Assembly: GCF_015207375.1 (NCBI RefSeq)
Contig: NZ_JADEWY010000023.1
Coordinates: 1 to 60,604 of the forward strand
Direction: 5' to 3'
DNA from: Coleofasciculus sp. LEGE 07092
GTDB lineage: Bacteria > Cyanobacteriota > Cyanobacteriia > Cyanobacteriales > Coleofasciculaceae
DNA: 60,604 nt
In this document: positions 19,716-29,653 of the stretch, one piece after another
How positions within the stretch are numbered: position 1 is the first letter of the stretch
Layout: each line of letters opens with the position of its first letter
Made by a program: the position numbers and the translations under genes
The notes under the pieces: generated by a model
The model's input: only the letters and a program-made list of their open reading frames with translations
Told to the model about the DNA's origin: nothing
Databases searched by the model: none

Positions 19716-21527
19716 ATGCAAAAATATCTCTCAAAACTATTCTATGTCCTGACAGGAACTAAAAGAAAGCTGGCTTTAATCCTGTTGGCATTCATCTCAA
19801 CATCTGTACTCGAAGCCTTCGGTATTGGACTAATCGGTCCCTTTTTCAGCATAGCGTCTCGCCCCCAAGTGATTCAGGAAGTTTCTATCCTTGACGGGAT
19901 TTATCAGAAACTAGGATTGCAAGAGAGTAGTCAATTTATTTTAATTTTAGGTTTAGTAATTGTTGTCATATTTTGTGTCCAATCCGCCTTATACTTTCTG
20001 GCTCAAACCTACATTTATAGGTACAGCTTCAATCAAAAAACTCGACTAACTTCTAGGTTGATGAAGTCTTATTTAGCAGCGCCTTACACATTTTATTTAA
20101 AACAAAACACAGCGGCTATTATTAAAAACATTCTGACTGAGACAAATACTTTTACTCAAAACAGTCTACAAGCACTGCTAATTTTAATCACCAACCTAAT
20201 TGTTACAGCAGTTCTGTTAATACTACTGGCTTATACTAGCCCACTACTTCTAGTGATGATTCTGGGAATCTTAGTGCCTGTATTTTTATTATTTCAACGA
20301 CTAGGAAACAAATTCCAAAACTGGGGTCAGATTCAATCCCAAACCCAGAGCGAGATGGTGCGCGTTATTAATCATGGCTTGGGAGGATTGAAAGAAACGC
20401 GGGTTATTGGGTGTGAAGAGTACTTTGAGAACCAAATGGATCGGGAAGCTCAGAAATATTCTAGAGCAGCCACCTTATTTCAAGCGGCTCAGTTGTTACC
20501 GAATATTCTGATCAAAACCTGTTTACTTGTTTTTGTGGTACTCTTCATCTCATTATCTCAAGTCTTCTTTAAGAATAACGGACAAGACTTAACCGCAGTG
20601 ATGAGTGTTTTTGCTGTGGCTTCAGTACGCTTAATTCCAGCGTCGAGTCAGTTGATCCAGTCCATCGGCAGAATCCGAAATTCTAGCCATGCTCTTGATA
20701 TGCTCTACTTGGATTTGAAGGAGATAGAGAAACGAGAGGTTTATGTTTACAAGAATAGGGAGTTATTGCCGGAGTCAAAGAACAATGGCTTGGGCAATTC
20801 TAGGTTTAATAAAAATCAAGCCATGACTTTCGTCAATCAAATTGACTTAACTAATGTTACTTACCATTATCCTGACATCTCAGAGCCTGCTGTTAAAGAT
20901 ATTTCTTTAAGTCTTAAAAAGGGTGAATCAATCGCGCTAATCGGTAAATCGGGAGCAGGTAAAACCACATTAGTGGACGTGATTTTAGGTCTATTGGAGC
21001 CGCAGAGCGGCGATATCCAGGTTGATGCTGTATCTGTCTATGACAATATCCGCTCCTGGCAAAATCTAATTGGTTATATTCCCCAGTCGATTTTTCTGAT
21101 CGATGACACAATGGAGAGAAATATTGCCTTTGGTGTTGCCGACGCTCAGATTGACTCGGAGCGATTGCACAAGGCGATTAAAGCAGCACAGCTTGAGGAA
21201 TTAGTAGAGCAACTGCCGGAAGGGATTAAAACTAGCGTTGGAGAAAGGGGGGTGCGGTTATCGGGGGGACAGCGCCAGCGAATTGGAATTGCACGGGCGC
21301 TTTATCATGAACGGGAGATTTTGGTGTTGGATGAGGCGACGGCGGCATTGGATAATGAAACGGAGAGTCGAGTGACTGAGGCAATTAAATCTTTGGCGGG
21401 GACGAAAACGATGATTATCATTGCTCACCGTCTGACTACGGTGGAACATTGCGATCGGGTTTATTGTTTGGAGAGGGGGCGTGTAGTTAAGTCGGGGAGT
21501 TATCAGGAAGTGGTTTTGGAAGGATGA
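19716..21527 (+). CDS. ABC exporter, MsbA/PglK-like, candidate lipid-linked sugar flippase
   Basis: 603-residue half-transporter with an N-terminal six-helix membrane domain (about 1-330) and a C-terminal ATPase. Walker A GKSGAGKTT is near 411, signature LSGGQRQRIGIARAL, Walker B ILVLDEATAALD, and H-loop IIAHRLTT. It should act as a homodimer. No Wzx gene is seen in the cluster, so this protein is the best candidate to flip the undecaprenyl-linked repeat unit, as PglK does. That role rests on context. Confidence 0.9.
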   Translation: MQKYLSKLFYVLTGTKRKLALILLAFISTSVLEAFGIGLIGPFFSIASRPQVIQEVSILDGIYQKLGLQESSQFILILGLVIVVIFCVQSALYFLAQTYIYRYSFNQKTRLTSRLMKSYLAAPYTFYLKQNTAAIIKNILTETNTFTQNSLQALLILITNLIVTAVLLILLAYTSPLLLVMILGILVPVFLLFQRLGNKFQNWGQIQSQTQSEMVRVINHGLGGLKETRVIGCEEYFENQMDREAQKYSRAATLFQAAQLLPNILIKTCLLVFVVLFISLSQVFFKNNGQDLTAVMSVFAVASVRLIPASSQLIQSIGRIRNSSHALDMLYLDLKEIEKREVYVYKNRELLPESKNNGLGNSRFNKNQAMTFVNQIDLTNVTYHYPDISEPAVKDISLSLKKGESIALIGKSGAGKTTLVDVILGLLEPQSGDIQVDAVSVYDNIRSWQNLIGYIPQSIFLIDDTMERNIAFGVADAQIDSERLHKAIKAAQLEELVEQLPEGIKTSVGERGVRLSGGQRQRIGIARALYHEREILVLDEATAALDNETESRVTEAIKSLAGTKTMIIIAHRLTTVEHCDRVYCLERGRVVKSGSYQEVVLEG

Positions 21528-21631
21528 GAAAGCTGATATCTATGGAAATTGACGTTAAATCTTCTGGTCAAAGATTGGTGAATTATTATTAAAAATTAAT
21601 GGAAGCAAAACCGCGTTGGAGGTTTCCTGTA

Positions 21632-22534
21632 ATGTTACCTAAAATCAGCGTCTTAATGTCGGTCTACAACGGCAGTAGTTACTTACATGAATCTGTAGAA
21701 ACTATTATCAATCAAACCTTTACTGATTTTGAATTCATCATTATCAATGATGGTTCAACCGATAAATCTGAATCCATATTGCAAAAGTTTCAAAAGCGGG
21801 ATAAACGTATCCAACTTATCAGTCGAGGTAATAAAGGACTTACAGCTACCCTGAATGAGGGACTGGGTTACGCTCAAGGGCAATACATTGCCCGAATGGA
21901 TGCTGACGATATTGCTTTTCCAGACAGATTTGCCAAACAAGTCGAATTTCTTGACCAAAACCCTGACTATGTTGCCGTTGGTTCACGAGTCTTGCTCATC
22001 GATCCGGAGGGCTTGTCAATTTGTCCATTCGCTCAACAAACTAGTCATGAAGAAATTGATAATGAGCATATGGCTGGTCATGGTGGCTCAATCGTTCATC
22101 CGGCTGTCATGCTTCGTCGCTCTGCCGTGCAACGCATTAACGGCTATCGAGAGGAAATGCAAATTGCCGAGGATTTCGATCTGTTTCTGAGATTAGCAGA
22201 AATTGGTAGGCTCGCTAATCTTCCAGATATTCTATTGAAGTACCGTATGCACCCAGAGAGCATCGGTCATAGTCATCGCTTAGAGCAAAAACGGATAGCA
22301 AATTTAGCCGTTATGGATGCTCATCGCCGTAGAAAACTCGCACCCCCAACGAAGATAGACAGTGGAGGTGAACATCAGAGTTCACTAAGCGAACTTCACC
22401 GTAAATGGGCATGGTGGGCTTTAGGTGCAGGTAATGTGGCAACTGCCAGAAAACACGCTCTTCTCGCACTCACAAAAAAACCAGTTTCCAGCCAATCGTG
22501 GAAGGTGCTTGCCTGTGCTATGCGTGGATATTAG
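21632..22534 (+). CDS. Glycosyltransferase family 2
   Basis: 300-residue inverting GT-A enzyme starting MLPKISVLMSVYNGSSYL, with NDGSTDKSE and the DXD-type motif ARMDADDIAFPDRF. An ATG at 21599 in the same frame would add 11 residues unlike the family. I prefer 21632 because GGAGG lies nine bases before it. The C-terminal part holds an RLAEIGRLANLPDILLKYR segment often seen in polysaccharide GT2 proteins. No membrane helix is evident. Confidence 0.9.
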   Translation: MLPKISVLMSVYNGSSYLHESVETIINQTFTDFEFIIINDGSTDKSESILQKFQKRDKRIQLISRGNKGLTATLNEGLGYAQGQYIARMDADDIAFPDRFAKQVEFLDQNPDYVAVGSRVLLIDPEGLSICPFAQQTSHEEIDNEHMAGHGGSIVHPAVMLRRSAVQRINGYREEMQIAEDFDLFLRLAEIGRLANLPDILLKYRMHPESIGHSHRLEQKRIANLAVMDAHRRRKLAPPTKIDSGGEHQSSLSELHRKWAWWALGAGNVATARKHALLALTKKPVSSQSWKVLACAMRGY

Positions 22535-22560
22535 TTTCAGTTTAAAAAGAAGGTTTTTCA

Positions 22561-23706
22561 ATGAAAATTACATTCATCCTTCCAGTTGCTAACCTTTCTG
22601 GAGGTATTCGCGTCGTGGCAATTTATGCCGAACGATTGAAACGTCGCGGGCATGAGGTATGCGTGGTTTCGATACCTCAACGGAGTCCAAGCCTTAAAGA
22701 TAAGTTTAAATCCCTCCTTAAAGGCAATGGATGGCTCACAAATCAGAAGCCAAAGCCTTCCCACTTCGACAATGTAGATGTTCCTCACCAAGTAATTGAC
22801 TCTCCTCGTCCGATCACAGATGCTGATGTGCCGAATGCTGACGTCGTTGTAGCAACTTGGTGGGAAACTGCTGAGTGGGTAGCGAATCTATCTGAAAGAA
22901 AAGGGGCAAAAGCCTACTTCATTCAACATCATGAAGTTCATGATTACTTACCTAAAGACAGAGTAGAAGCGACTTATTTACTTCCTCTACACAAAATCAC
23001 GATCGCCGAGTGGTTGATTGATCTGATGAAAACTCGATATAGCGATCGCAATGTCTCCCTCGTTCCAAATAGCGTAGATTTTGAGCAGTTTTACGCGCCA
23101 CCGCGTGGCAAACAAAGCATTCCTAGGGTCGGTATGTTGTATTCTAGAACTCCGTGGAAAGGGTGCGATATTACCCTTAAGGCTTTTTCTCTGGCTACCC
23201 AAAATATCCCCAATTTGCACTTAGTTGCCTTTGGAAGCCAAGAACCCCATCCAGATTTACCACTGCCCCCGGATACAGAATACATCGGTCAACCACCACA
23301 AACTACCATAAAAGACCTTTACGCCAAGTGTGATGCATGGCTTTTTGGTAGTCGCCTAGAGGGTTTTGGTCTCCCAATTTTAGAAGCGATGGCGTGCCGC
23401 ACACCAGTTATCGGTACTCCTGCTGGTGCTGCCCCCGAACTATTGGGGGATGGTGCAGGGGTGTTGGTGAAACCTGAAGATTCTGAGGATATGGCACGGG
23501 CAATAGTACAGGTTTGCAGCCTCTCTGATAGTGAATGGCAGGCAATGTCCAATGCCGCCTATGCCAAAGTTAGAGGTTATACTTGGGATGATGCCACCGA
23601 ACTATTTGAGGCAGCGCTATACACCGCCATTGAGCGCTGGCAACGGGGTGAGTTTTCCAGCACAACACTGCCAGAAGAGGTGAACTCACAGCAGACTCTG
23701 ACTTAA
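22561..23706 (+). CDS. Glycosyltransferase family 4
   Basis: 381-residue GT-B enzyme. The N-terminal domain begins MKITFILPVANLSGGIRVVA. The C-terminal domain contains RVGMLYSRTPWKGCD, VAFGSQEPH and the EX7E motif EGFGLPILE near 266, followed by GTPAGAAPELL. AGAAGG precedes the ATG at good spacing, and the gene follows the GT2 gene by 26 bases. It probably adds one internal sugar of the repeat unit. Confidence 0.9.
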   Translation: MKITFILPVANLSGGIRVVAIYAERLKRRGHEVCVVSIPQRSPSLKDKFKSLLKGNGWLTNQKPKPSHFDNVDVPHQVIDSPRPITDADVPNADVVVATWWETAEWVANLSERKGAKAYFIQHHEVHDYLPKDRVEATYLLPLHKITIAEWLIDLMKTRYSDRNVSLVPNSVDFEQFYAPPRGKQSIPRVGMLYSRTPWKGCDITLKAFSLATQNIPNLHLVAFGSQEPHPDLPLPPDTEYIGQPPQTTIKDLYAKCDAWLFGSRLEGFGLPILEAMACRTPVIGTPAGAAPELLGDGAGVLVKPEDSEDMARAIVQVCSLSDSEWQAMSNAAYAKVRGYTWDDATELFEAALYTAIERWQRGEFSSTTLPEEVNSQQTLT

Positions 23707-23784
23707 CTATACTTTGATCAATGACTTAGGAGTGCGATCGCAAGTGAGCAAAAACTCAGTTTGTCTTGATGCCCAGCAAACTCT

Positions 23785-25227
23785 ATGACTCCTCAAGCGC
23801 AACTTGCCCTACTCCTCTGGATGCCAGTTGTTTTCTACCTGTTTACCGTGTTTACCCCTCGGAAAGCAGTCATTGTCAGCTTCATCGGAGGATTGCTATT
23901 CCTGCCACAGCGAACAGGATTTGCTCTGCCCCTAATCCCAGATTATGCAGGAATGGTGGCGACTTGTTACGGCATTATACTGGCTATCCTTGTCTACGAT
24001 TCGCAACGCTTGAGTTCATTTCAACCAGGCTGGATTGACCTGCCGATGCTGATCTGGTGTATCTGCCCCTTTGCTTCATCAATCACAAATGGCTTAGGTG
24101 CTTACGATGGCTTGAATGAAACACTTTCCCAAATGGCAACCTGGGGATTGCCCTATTATTTGGGGCGGCTGTATCTAGGTAATCTAGCAGGACTGCGAGA
24201 GTTAGCCCTTTGCATCCTTAAAGGCGGCATGATCTACGTGCCTCTCTGCCTTTGGGAAGGTCGTATGAGTCCGAATCTACACTTGATGATTTACGGTTAC
24301 TTCCCCCATTCTTCAGGTCTCAGCCAAGCAATCCGTTATGGGGGATATAGACCGAACGTCTTCATGCAACATGGTCTTATGGTAGGTATGTGGATGATGA
24401 CGGTGGCGTTGGTTGCGTTTTGGCTCTGGAAGGCTGGGGCTATCAAGAAAATCTGGGGTGTTTCTATAAATTGGCTGGTGGTGGTGCTGCTGTTCACGGT
24501 TATCTGGTGCCGATCTACGGGAGCATATATGTATCTAGTGTTAGGGATTATCATCTTGTTCGCTGCCAAGTGGTGGCGTACTAGTTTGCCACTGTTGCTT
24601 CTCATCGTGGGACTATCCTACTACCTGTACACTGGAGCAACTGGAACGTTTCAGGGTGATGAGATTGTTTCCTTTATGTCGGAGAAAATTAATCCCGATC
24701 GAGCTGGATCATTAGAGTTTAGATTTGATAATGAAGAAATCCTTTCGGAGAAGGCGCGGCAGCAGATGACATTTGGTTGGGGAGGATGGGGACGCAATCG
24801 TGTTTATGAAGAGAACTGGCGAGGAGAACTCGTAGATATATCGGTCACAGATAGTTTGTGGATTATCGCATTTGGTGTTAATGGTGCGGTGGGTCTAGCC
24901 AGTGTAACAGCATCTCTGTTAGTACCTGCTGCTAGCTTTGGTTTGTTGCGTTATCCACCCAGAACCTGGTTTAACCCTAAAGTAGCACCAGCGGCTGTAC
25001 TGGCAGTGGCTTTAGCGTTGTTTATGCTGGACTGTGTCTTAAACAATATGTTCAATCCAGTTTTTCCGCTCATTAGTGGGGGGATATCCGGAGTTGTACT
25101 CAAACAGCCAGAAAGCCTTAAGACAAAACCCTCTCGTCCAGCAGTAGCCAAGCGCTCCCTGCCGCGACAGAGACAACGCCTGAATGGGAAGCAATCTTTA
25201 GCCGTGGGAAGTAAGCTGTCTGATTGA
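23785..25227 (+). CDS. Wzy/O-antigen-ligase-like membrane polymerase candidate
   Basis: 480-residue polytopic membrane protein with about ten to twelve hydrophobic segments spread over the whole length and a basic C-terminal tail after about 435. The segment YRPNVFMQHGLMVGMWMM sits before a large polar loop (about 290-345) rich in Glu, Asp and Arg. This layout fits O-antigen polymerase/ligase proteins, which are defined by topology more than by motifs. As the only polytopic non-ABC membrane protein in the cluster it is the likely polymerase. Confidence 0.75.
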   Translation: MTPQAQLALLLWMPVVFYLFTVFTPRKAVIVSFIGGLLFLPQRTGFALPLIPDYAGMVATCYGIILAILVYDSQRLSSFQPGWIDLPMLIWCICPFASSITNGLGAYDGLNETLSQMATWGLPYYLGRLYLGNLAGLRELALCILKGGMIYVPLCLWEGRMSPNLHLMIYGYFPHSSGLSQAIRYGGYRPNVFMQHGLMVGMWMMTVALVAFWLWKAGAIKKIWGVSINWLVVVLLFTVIWCRSTGAYMYLVLGIIILFAAKWWRTSLPLLLLIVGLSYYLYTGATGTFQGDEIVSFMSEKINPDRAGSLEFRFDNEEILSEKARQQMTFGWGGWGRNRVYEENWRGELVDISVTDSLWIIAFGVNGAVGLASVTASLLVPAASFGLLRYPPRTWFNPKVAPAAVLAVALALFMLDCVLNNMFNPVFPLISGGISGVVLKQPESLKTKPSRPAVAKRSLPRQRQRLNGKQSLAVGSKLSD

Positions 25228-25361
25228 CTGAAATAAACAATCCTGATGGCACGGATGATAACTCCTGAACTAGCTAATTAATAAACGTTAGGCAATCGGA
25301 ACTTAGAGAATTTTCTCATTAGACGACCTTCACAAGAAAAGTAAGATACGGAGATTGATTT

Positions 25362-26657
25362 ATGAACCTAACTTCAAGTAATTACCTAATGATTTTGCAG
25401 GTAAACTACTACAGAATTCAAGGGAGTAAAATTGCTATTGAAAGTGCTTTTCTACAACATTTAAGATTGCTAAAGGCAAAACTTAATCCAGTATTCAGCC
25501 GATTGACCGTTGCGCTGGTCGAAATGGATGATGGAAGCTATGAGAAGCGCAAGAATTCTCTAGAAATTTTTGATGAAGAACAAGAAGGTATTTTTTGTAA
25601 AACCTTATATACCTCTCGGACTAACGAGCGAGATCCTCGCTTTATTGCCTTGAATTTTATTCCCGTATTTAAACATATTTACCAACTCGTAAAAAACTGC
25701 GATGTTCTGCATTCAGGGCTTTCTCACAATATTTGGTTTCCGACCAGTTTTATGGCGGTTTTATGTGCAAGTTTACTCAGAAAACCAACTGTCTATGTTG
25801 TCGATATAGACTTTAGAAATTCAGCTTGGATGTACTACAAAAGTGGTGAATGGTCTCTGAAAAGCTATTTGCTGTGTAAGTATGTTTATGACAAGTTTCG
25901 ATCCTTACAAATTTGGGTTGCGATTTCTTTCTGCTCGCTTGTCCTATTAAAAGGTAGGAAAATGTGTGAGGACTATGGGCGAAGAAAAGCCCATGTAATA
26001 AACTTCTTGAATGCCGCTCATTCTGAAGAGCATATTATAGACAGCGAAACTCTTTCTAAAAAGCTCTCAACTATAAAAAATGAAGCAAACCTTTTGGAAG
26101 TTGTTTACTTCGGAAGACTAGTTACCTATAAGGGAATCGATCGGTGTATCCAGGCAGTTGCTCTAGCACAAAAAAAGACGAAACAGAAGATTATTTTTCA
26201 TATCATTGGTTCTGGAGAGGAAAAGGAACAGTTGGTACAACTTACTGAAGAACTAGGAATGCAAAACAATATCCTTTTCCACGGTTCTCTACCATTCGGT
26301 CCGACTCTCTTCAAAAAATTGTACGAATGCCACTTGTTATTGGCTGCACCTCTTAGAGAAGACACACCCCGAAGTGCTCTCGACGCTATGGCAGCAGGGA
26401 TTCCTATTCTTGCCTTTGATACTTACTACTATAAAGACCTAGAGGCAACAGGTGCTGTTACCGTGGTTCCGTGGTTATCCACCGAGCAATTGGCGGAAAA
26501 AATTGTTTCCCTTAACATCAATAGAGAGAAATTAGCAGATATGGCAGAAAAAGCAGTAGATTTTGCTAAAGACAATACACAAGAAATATGGCTGGAGAAG
26601 CGATTTAATTGGACAATTGAAAATATTAATGAGCATCAATTAAAGCATACATCCTGA
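25362..26657 (+). CDS. Glycosyltransferase family 4, divergent
   Basis: 431-residue GT-B-like protein. The C-terminal half has LEVVYFGRLVTYKGIDR, HIIGSGEEKEQL and LFHGSLPF. The EX7E position reads EDTPRSALD, so the second Glu is replaced by Asp, and the loop PRSALDAMAAGIPILAFDT follows. CGGAG lies nine bases before the ATG. It stands 134 bases after the polymerase gene. The Glu-to-Asp change may be conservative or may lower activity. Confidence 0.82.
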   Translation: MNLTSSNYLMILQVNYYRIQGSKIAIESAFLQHLRLLKAKLNPVFSRLTVALVEMDDGSYEKRKNSLEIFDEEQEGIFCKTLYTSRTNERDPRFIALNFIPVFKHIYQLVKNCDVLHSGLSHNIWFPTSFMAVLCASLLRKPTVYVVDIDFRNSAWMYYKSGEWSLKSYLLCKYVYDKFRSLQIWVAISFCSLVLLKGRKMCEDYGRRKAHVINFLNAAHSEEHIIDSETLSKKLSTIKNEANLLEVVYFGRLVTYKGIDRCIQAVALAQKKTKQKIIFHIIGSGEEKEQLVQLTEELGMQNNILFHGSLPFGPTLFKKLYECHLLLAAPLREDTPRSALDAMAAGIPILAFDTYYYKDLEATGAVTVVPWLSTEQLAEKIVSLNINREKLADMAEKAVDFAKDNTQEIWLEKRFNWTIENINEHQLKHTS

Positions 26658-26704
26658 ATGCGAATAATCCATAAGTAAGTAATGAATTTAGTGTAATAAT
26701 ACCC

Positions 26705-27661
26705 ATGCGCCTTGCTATTATTATCGTTAACTATCGCACTCCTAAACTGGTTATTGATTGTTTAGCTTCACTCCAAGGTGAAATTGAGGTGGGTTGTGAT
26801 TCGGTGGTGGTGGTGGATAACGCCTCCGGTGACAATTCAGTCGAACAAATCGAACAGGCAATTAACCAAAACGAATGGAGTCAATGGGTACAAGTCTTGC
26901 CATCTCCCGTCAATGGCGGTTTTTCGGCGGGCAACAATCTGGGATTGAAAGCGGTCATAGCAGACGCTTACCTATTGTTGAATAGCGACACCATTGTTCG
27001 GGCTGGAGCAATTAGCTCATTACTAGAGGCTATGCAAGCCCATCCAGAAGCAGGCTTAATCAGTCCGCGCCTTGAGTGGTCTGATGGAACTCCGCAGATT
27101 AGCTGTTTCCGCTACCATTCTCCCGTCAGTGAATTGATTGATGCTGCGGCAACCGGACTGATAACCGAACTACTGAAACACTATGATGTACCCATTCCGG
27201 TCTCTGACATTCCGATAGAACCCCAGTGGACAAGCTTTGCCTGCGTACTAATTCGACGCGAGGTCATTGAGCAGATTGGCTTGATGGATGAGGGATACTT
27301 TATGTATTTCGACGACGTTGACTACTGTCGGCAAGCGAGAAATGCAGGCTGGCAGATTCTACACTGGCCCGCTGCTAGAGTCGTCCACCTGCGCGGGGGT
27401 AGTGGTCCGGTAAAGGCAGAGATGGCTGCCCGCAAACGTCCTCGCTCTTATTTGTATGCTTCGAGATCAAGGTACTTTACAAAGTTCTACGGTCTAAGCG
27501 GCGTGTGGATAGCAAACTTGTTTTGGCTTGCTGGTCGGAGTATCTCACTCCTGCGCGAGTTAGTGGGCAACAAAAAGCCCCATACCTGTGAATATGAGGC
27601 TCAAGACATTTGGATAAACTGGCGAGAACCCATGAAAACTCCCCAGCTACCTGAGATTTAA
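26705..27661 (+). CDS. Glycosyltransferase family 2, rhamnosyltransferase-like (WbbL type)
   Basis: 318-residue GT2 protein with IIIVNYRTPKLVIDCLASL at the start, NGGFSAGNNLGLK, LLLNSDTIV as the donor-binding motif and the family signature MYFDDVDYCRQARNAGW followed by VHLRGGS. These features match dTDP-rhamnosyl transferases of the WbbL/RfbN group. A C-terminal hydrophobic stretch (GVWIANLFWLAG) may associate with the membrane. The complete rfb set nearby supports rhamnose transfer. Confidence 0.88.
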   Translation: MRLAIIIVNYRTPKLVIDCLASLQGEIEVGCDSVVVVDNASGDNSVEQIEQAINQNEWSQWVQVLPSPVNGGFSAGNNLGLKAVIADAYLLLNSDTIVRAGAISSLLEAMQAHPEAGLISPRLEWSDGTPQISCFRYHSPVSELIDAAATGLITELLKHYDVPIPVSDIPIEPQWTSFACVLIRREVIEQIGLMDEGYFMYFDDVDYCRQARNAGWQILHWPAARVVHLRGGSGPVKAEMAARKRPRSYLYASRSRYFTKFYGLSGVWIANLFWLAGRSISLLRELVGNKKPHTCEYEAQDIWINWREPMKTPQLPEI

Positions 27662-27720
27662 AGTTACTGACTTACCTTGCCCAGCACTCTGATTAAGCTA
27701 CTAGTTAGGAACGATAACCT

Positions 27721-28596
27721 GTGAATAATGCCCCAGACTTTCTGATTATTGGCGCAATGAAATGCGCGACGAGTACCCTGCACGAGCAACTGGCTCTACA
27801 GCCAGGTATCTTCATGACTGAGCTGAAAGAACCCAACTTTTTCAGCAACGACGAAGAGTATGCCAAGGGAATAGAATGGTATTTATCTCATTTCAAGTCA
27901 GCCAGTCCCGATGATTTATGCGGCGAGTCAAGTACCCATTACACCAAGCTACCGACCTATCCCCATACCATCGAACGCATTCAAAAACACCTGCCCGATG
28001 TGAAGCTGATCTATGTAATGCGTCATCCGATTGACCGACTGGTATCGCAATACATTCATGAATGGACGCAAGGCGTGATTTCGGTCGATATTAATCAAGC
28101 GATCAGTAAGCATCCCGAACTGCTCGAGTACAGTCGTTATACTATACAACTGAAGCCATATTTTGAGACTTTTGGTCAAGACCGAGTCTTGCCAGTGTTC
28201 TTTGAAAGACTGCTCAAGCACCCGCAAGAGGAACTAGAACAAGTCTGTCGCTTCATCGGTTACAAGGATAAACCTGTTTGGGATACCGAACTTGATGCCA
28301 AGAACGTCTCAAGCGAGCGGATGCGCAAGAATACCTTACGAGACTTCTTTGTAGAAGCCCCCATCCTTAAAGACTTTCGACGAATGTTCATCCCCAAGAG
28401 CTGGCGCACTCAGATCAGAAGTTTGTGGACGATGAAAAAGAAACCAAAGATTGAGCCGCAACAACTAGAACACCTGCGGACTATTTTTGATGAAGATTTA
28501 GCTATCCTTGGCTCATGGCTGGGTATTTCACTATCCTGCGATAACTTCAAAGCCACAGCACAAGTCAGCTCCGGGAATTGGATTGATTTGTCCTAA
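27721..28596 (+). CDS. PAPS-dependent sulfotransferase
   Basis: 291-residue protein of the sulfotransferase superfamily, which moves sulfate from PAPS to a sugar hydroxyl. The 5'-phosphosulfate loop is FLIIGAMKCATSTLHEQL near the start and the 3'-phosphate region is KLIYVMRHPIDRLVSQY (about 97-113). The start is GTG at 27721, preceded by TAGGA; no better start is visible. No signal peptide or membrane helix is seen, so it probably acts in the cytoplasm on lipid-linked precursor. Its place between GT2 and rfb genes predicts a sulfated polysaccharide. Confidence 0.9.
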   Translation: MNNAPDFLIIGAMKCATSTLHEQLALQPGIFMTELKEPNFFSNDEEYAKGIEWYLSHFKSASPDDLCGESSTHYTKLPTYPHTIERIQKHLPDVKLIYVMRHPIDRLVSQYIHEWTQGVISVDINQAISKHPELLEYSRYTIQLKPYFETFGQDRVLPVFFERLLKHPQEELEQVCRFIGYKDKPVWDTELDAKNVSSERMRKNTLRDFFVEAPILKDFRRMFIPKSWRTQIRSLWTMKKKPKIEPQQLEHLRTIFDEDLAILGSWLGISLSCDNFKATAQVSSGNWIDLS

Positions 28597-28616
28597 ACAG
28601 AGTGCCAGATAAACCG

Positions 28617-28908
28617 ATGAAGACAACCCTTCAAGCAACAAATACGCCACAAATCTCTGCCACAGAACCAGATTGGAGCCGCGAACAAATTCGCCAATGG
28701 TGGGACTCCAGTCGTCAACTGCTTAAATCTATCCGCGAGTACCAAAAATGGCAAGCACACGGCGGGTTATTCGGACGTTTTTTCCGTTGTTGAGGGGGTT
28801 AAAATTGGCGATCACGTTGATATCGGTGCTGGAGCGAAAATCATTCGCCCTGTAAGTATTGGTGTACCTGCCTACGTTATCAATCCGCCAAATCTTCAAG
28901 ATACATAG
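28617..28908 (+). pseudogene. Collapsed serine-acetyltransferase-like (hexapeptide) gene
   Basis: The first part matches the N-terminus of the intact gene at 34066: ISATEPDWSREQIRQWW and SRQLLKSIREYQKW align almost residue for residue. The frame stops at TGA (28791-28793). The next bases, in another frame, encode VKIGDHVDIGAGAKIIRPVSIG and VPAYVIN, matching the C-terminal hexapeptide part of 34066. The middle, about 70 codons, and a short C-terminal piece are missing. It is a relic of a duplicated acetyltransferase. Confidence 0.88.
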
Positions 28909-29107
28909 TTCTTTTGTTCGTTCAGAGTCGTCAGACAGTTCATGCTTTATCTATTTTTCATATCTATAGCATTTTGTGAATTTTTGGCTAAGTTTTAGTC
29001 ACTTATAAAGTTCCGCATGATTTAATATTAGTTAACCCATTAATTTTTTAAGTTTAGGAGGCTGCAACCTTTAACTTCATTGGCTTAGAAGTCATATAAA
29101 AATTTTC

Positions 29108-29653
29108 ATGAACATTATCCCAACTCAACTCCCTGATGTTTTAATAATCGAACCTCAAGTCTTTGGAGATGACCGGGGGTTTTTCATAGAAAGCTACAAC
29201 AAGAAGGCTTTCAAGGACAAAGCAGGCATAGATGCTGAGTTTGTCCAAGACAATCATTCCCGTTCCACGCAAAACGTCTTGCGGGGTTTGCACTATCAAA
29301 TTCACCAGCCTCAAGGTAAATTGGTACGAGCCATTGTCGGAACGGTGTTTGATGTGGCAGTAGACATCAGAAAAACTTCTCCTACCTTCGGTCAGTGGGT
29401 TAGCTGCCTCCTCAGTGCTGAAAACAAACGACAGCTCTGGGTGCCACCAGGATTTGCCCACGGCTTCTATGTCGTCTCAGAAGTGGCTGAGGTCATGTAC
29501 AAAGCCACTGATTACTACGCTCCGCAATACGAACGGTGTATCTTATGGAACGACCCGGATTTAGCGATCGCCTGGCCCCTGACAAAAGACCCAATTTTAT
29601 CAGCTAAAGATCAAGCGGGTCAACCCTTCAAGACAGCCGAGGTCTTCTCATGA
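29108..29653 (+). CDS. rfbC: dTDP-4-dehydrorhamnose 3,5-epimerase
   Basis: 181 residues, the usual length. This cupin enzyme catalyses the third step of dTDP-L-rhamnose synthesis. DRGFFIESYN, the catalytic His in LRGLHYQ, the partner Asp in VDIRKTSPTFG and the PPGFAHGFYV segment are all present. The stop overlaps the start of rfbD by four bases (ATGA), so the two are translationally coupled. The 199 bases upstream (28909-29107) show no gene. Confidence 0.97.
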   Translation: MNIIPTQLPDVLIIEPQVFGDDRGFFIESYNKKAFKDKAGIDAEFVQDNHSRSTQNVLRGLHYQIHQPQGKLVRAIVGTVFDVAVDIRKTSPTFGQWVSCLLSAENKRQLWVPPGFAHGFYVVSEVAEVMYKATDYYAPQYERCILWNDPDLAIAWPLTKDPILSAKDQAGQPFKTAEVFS

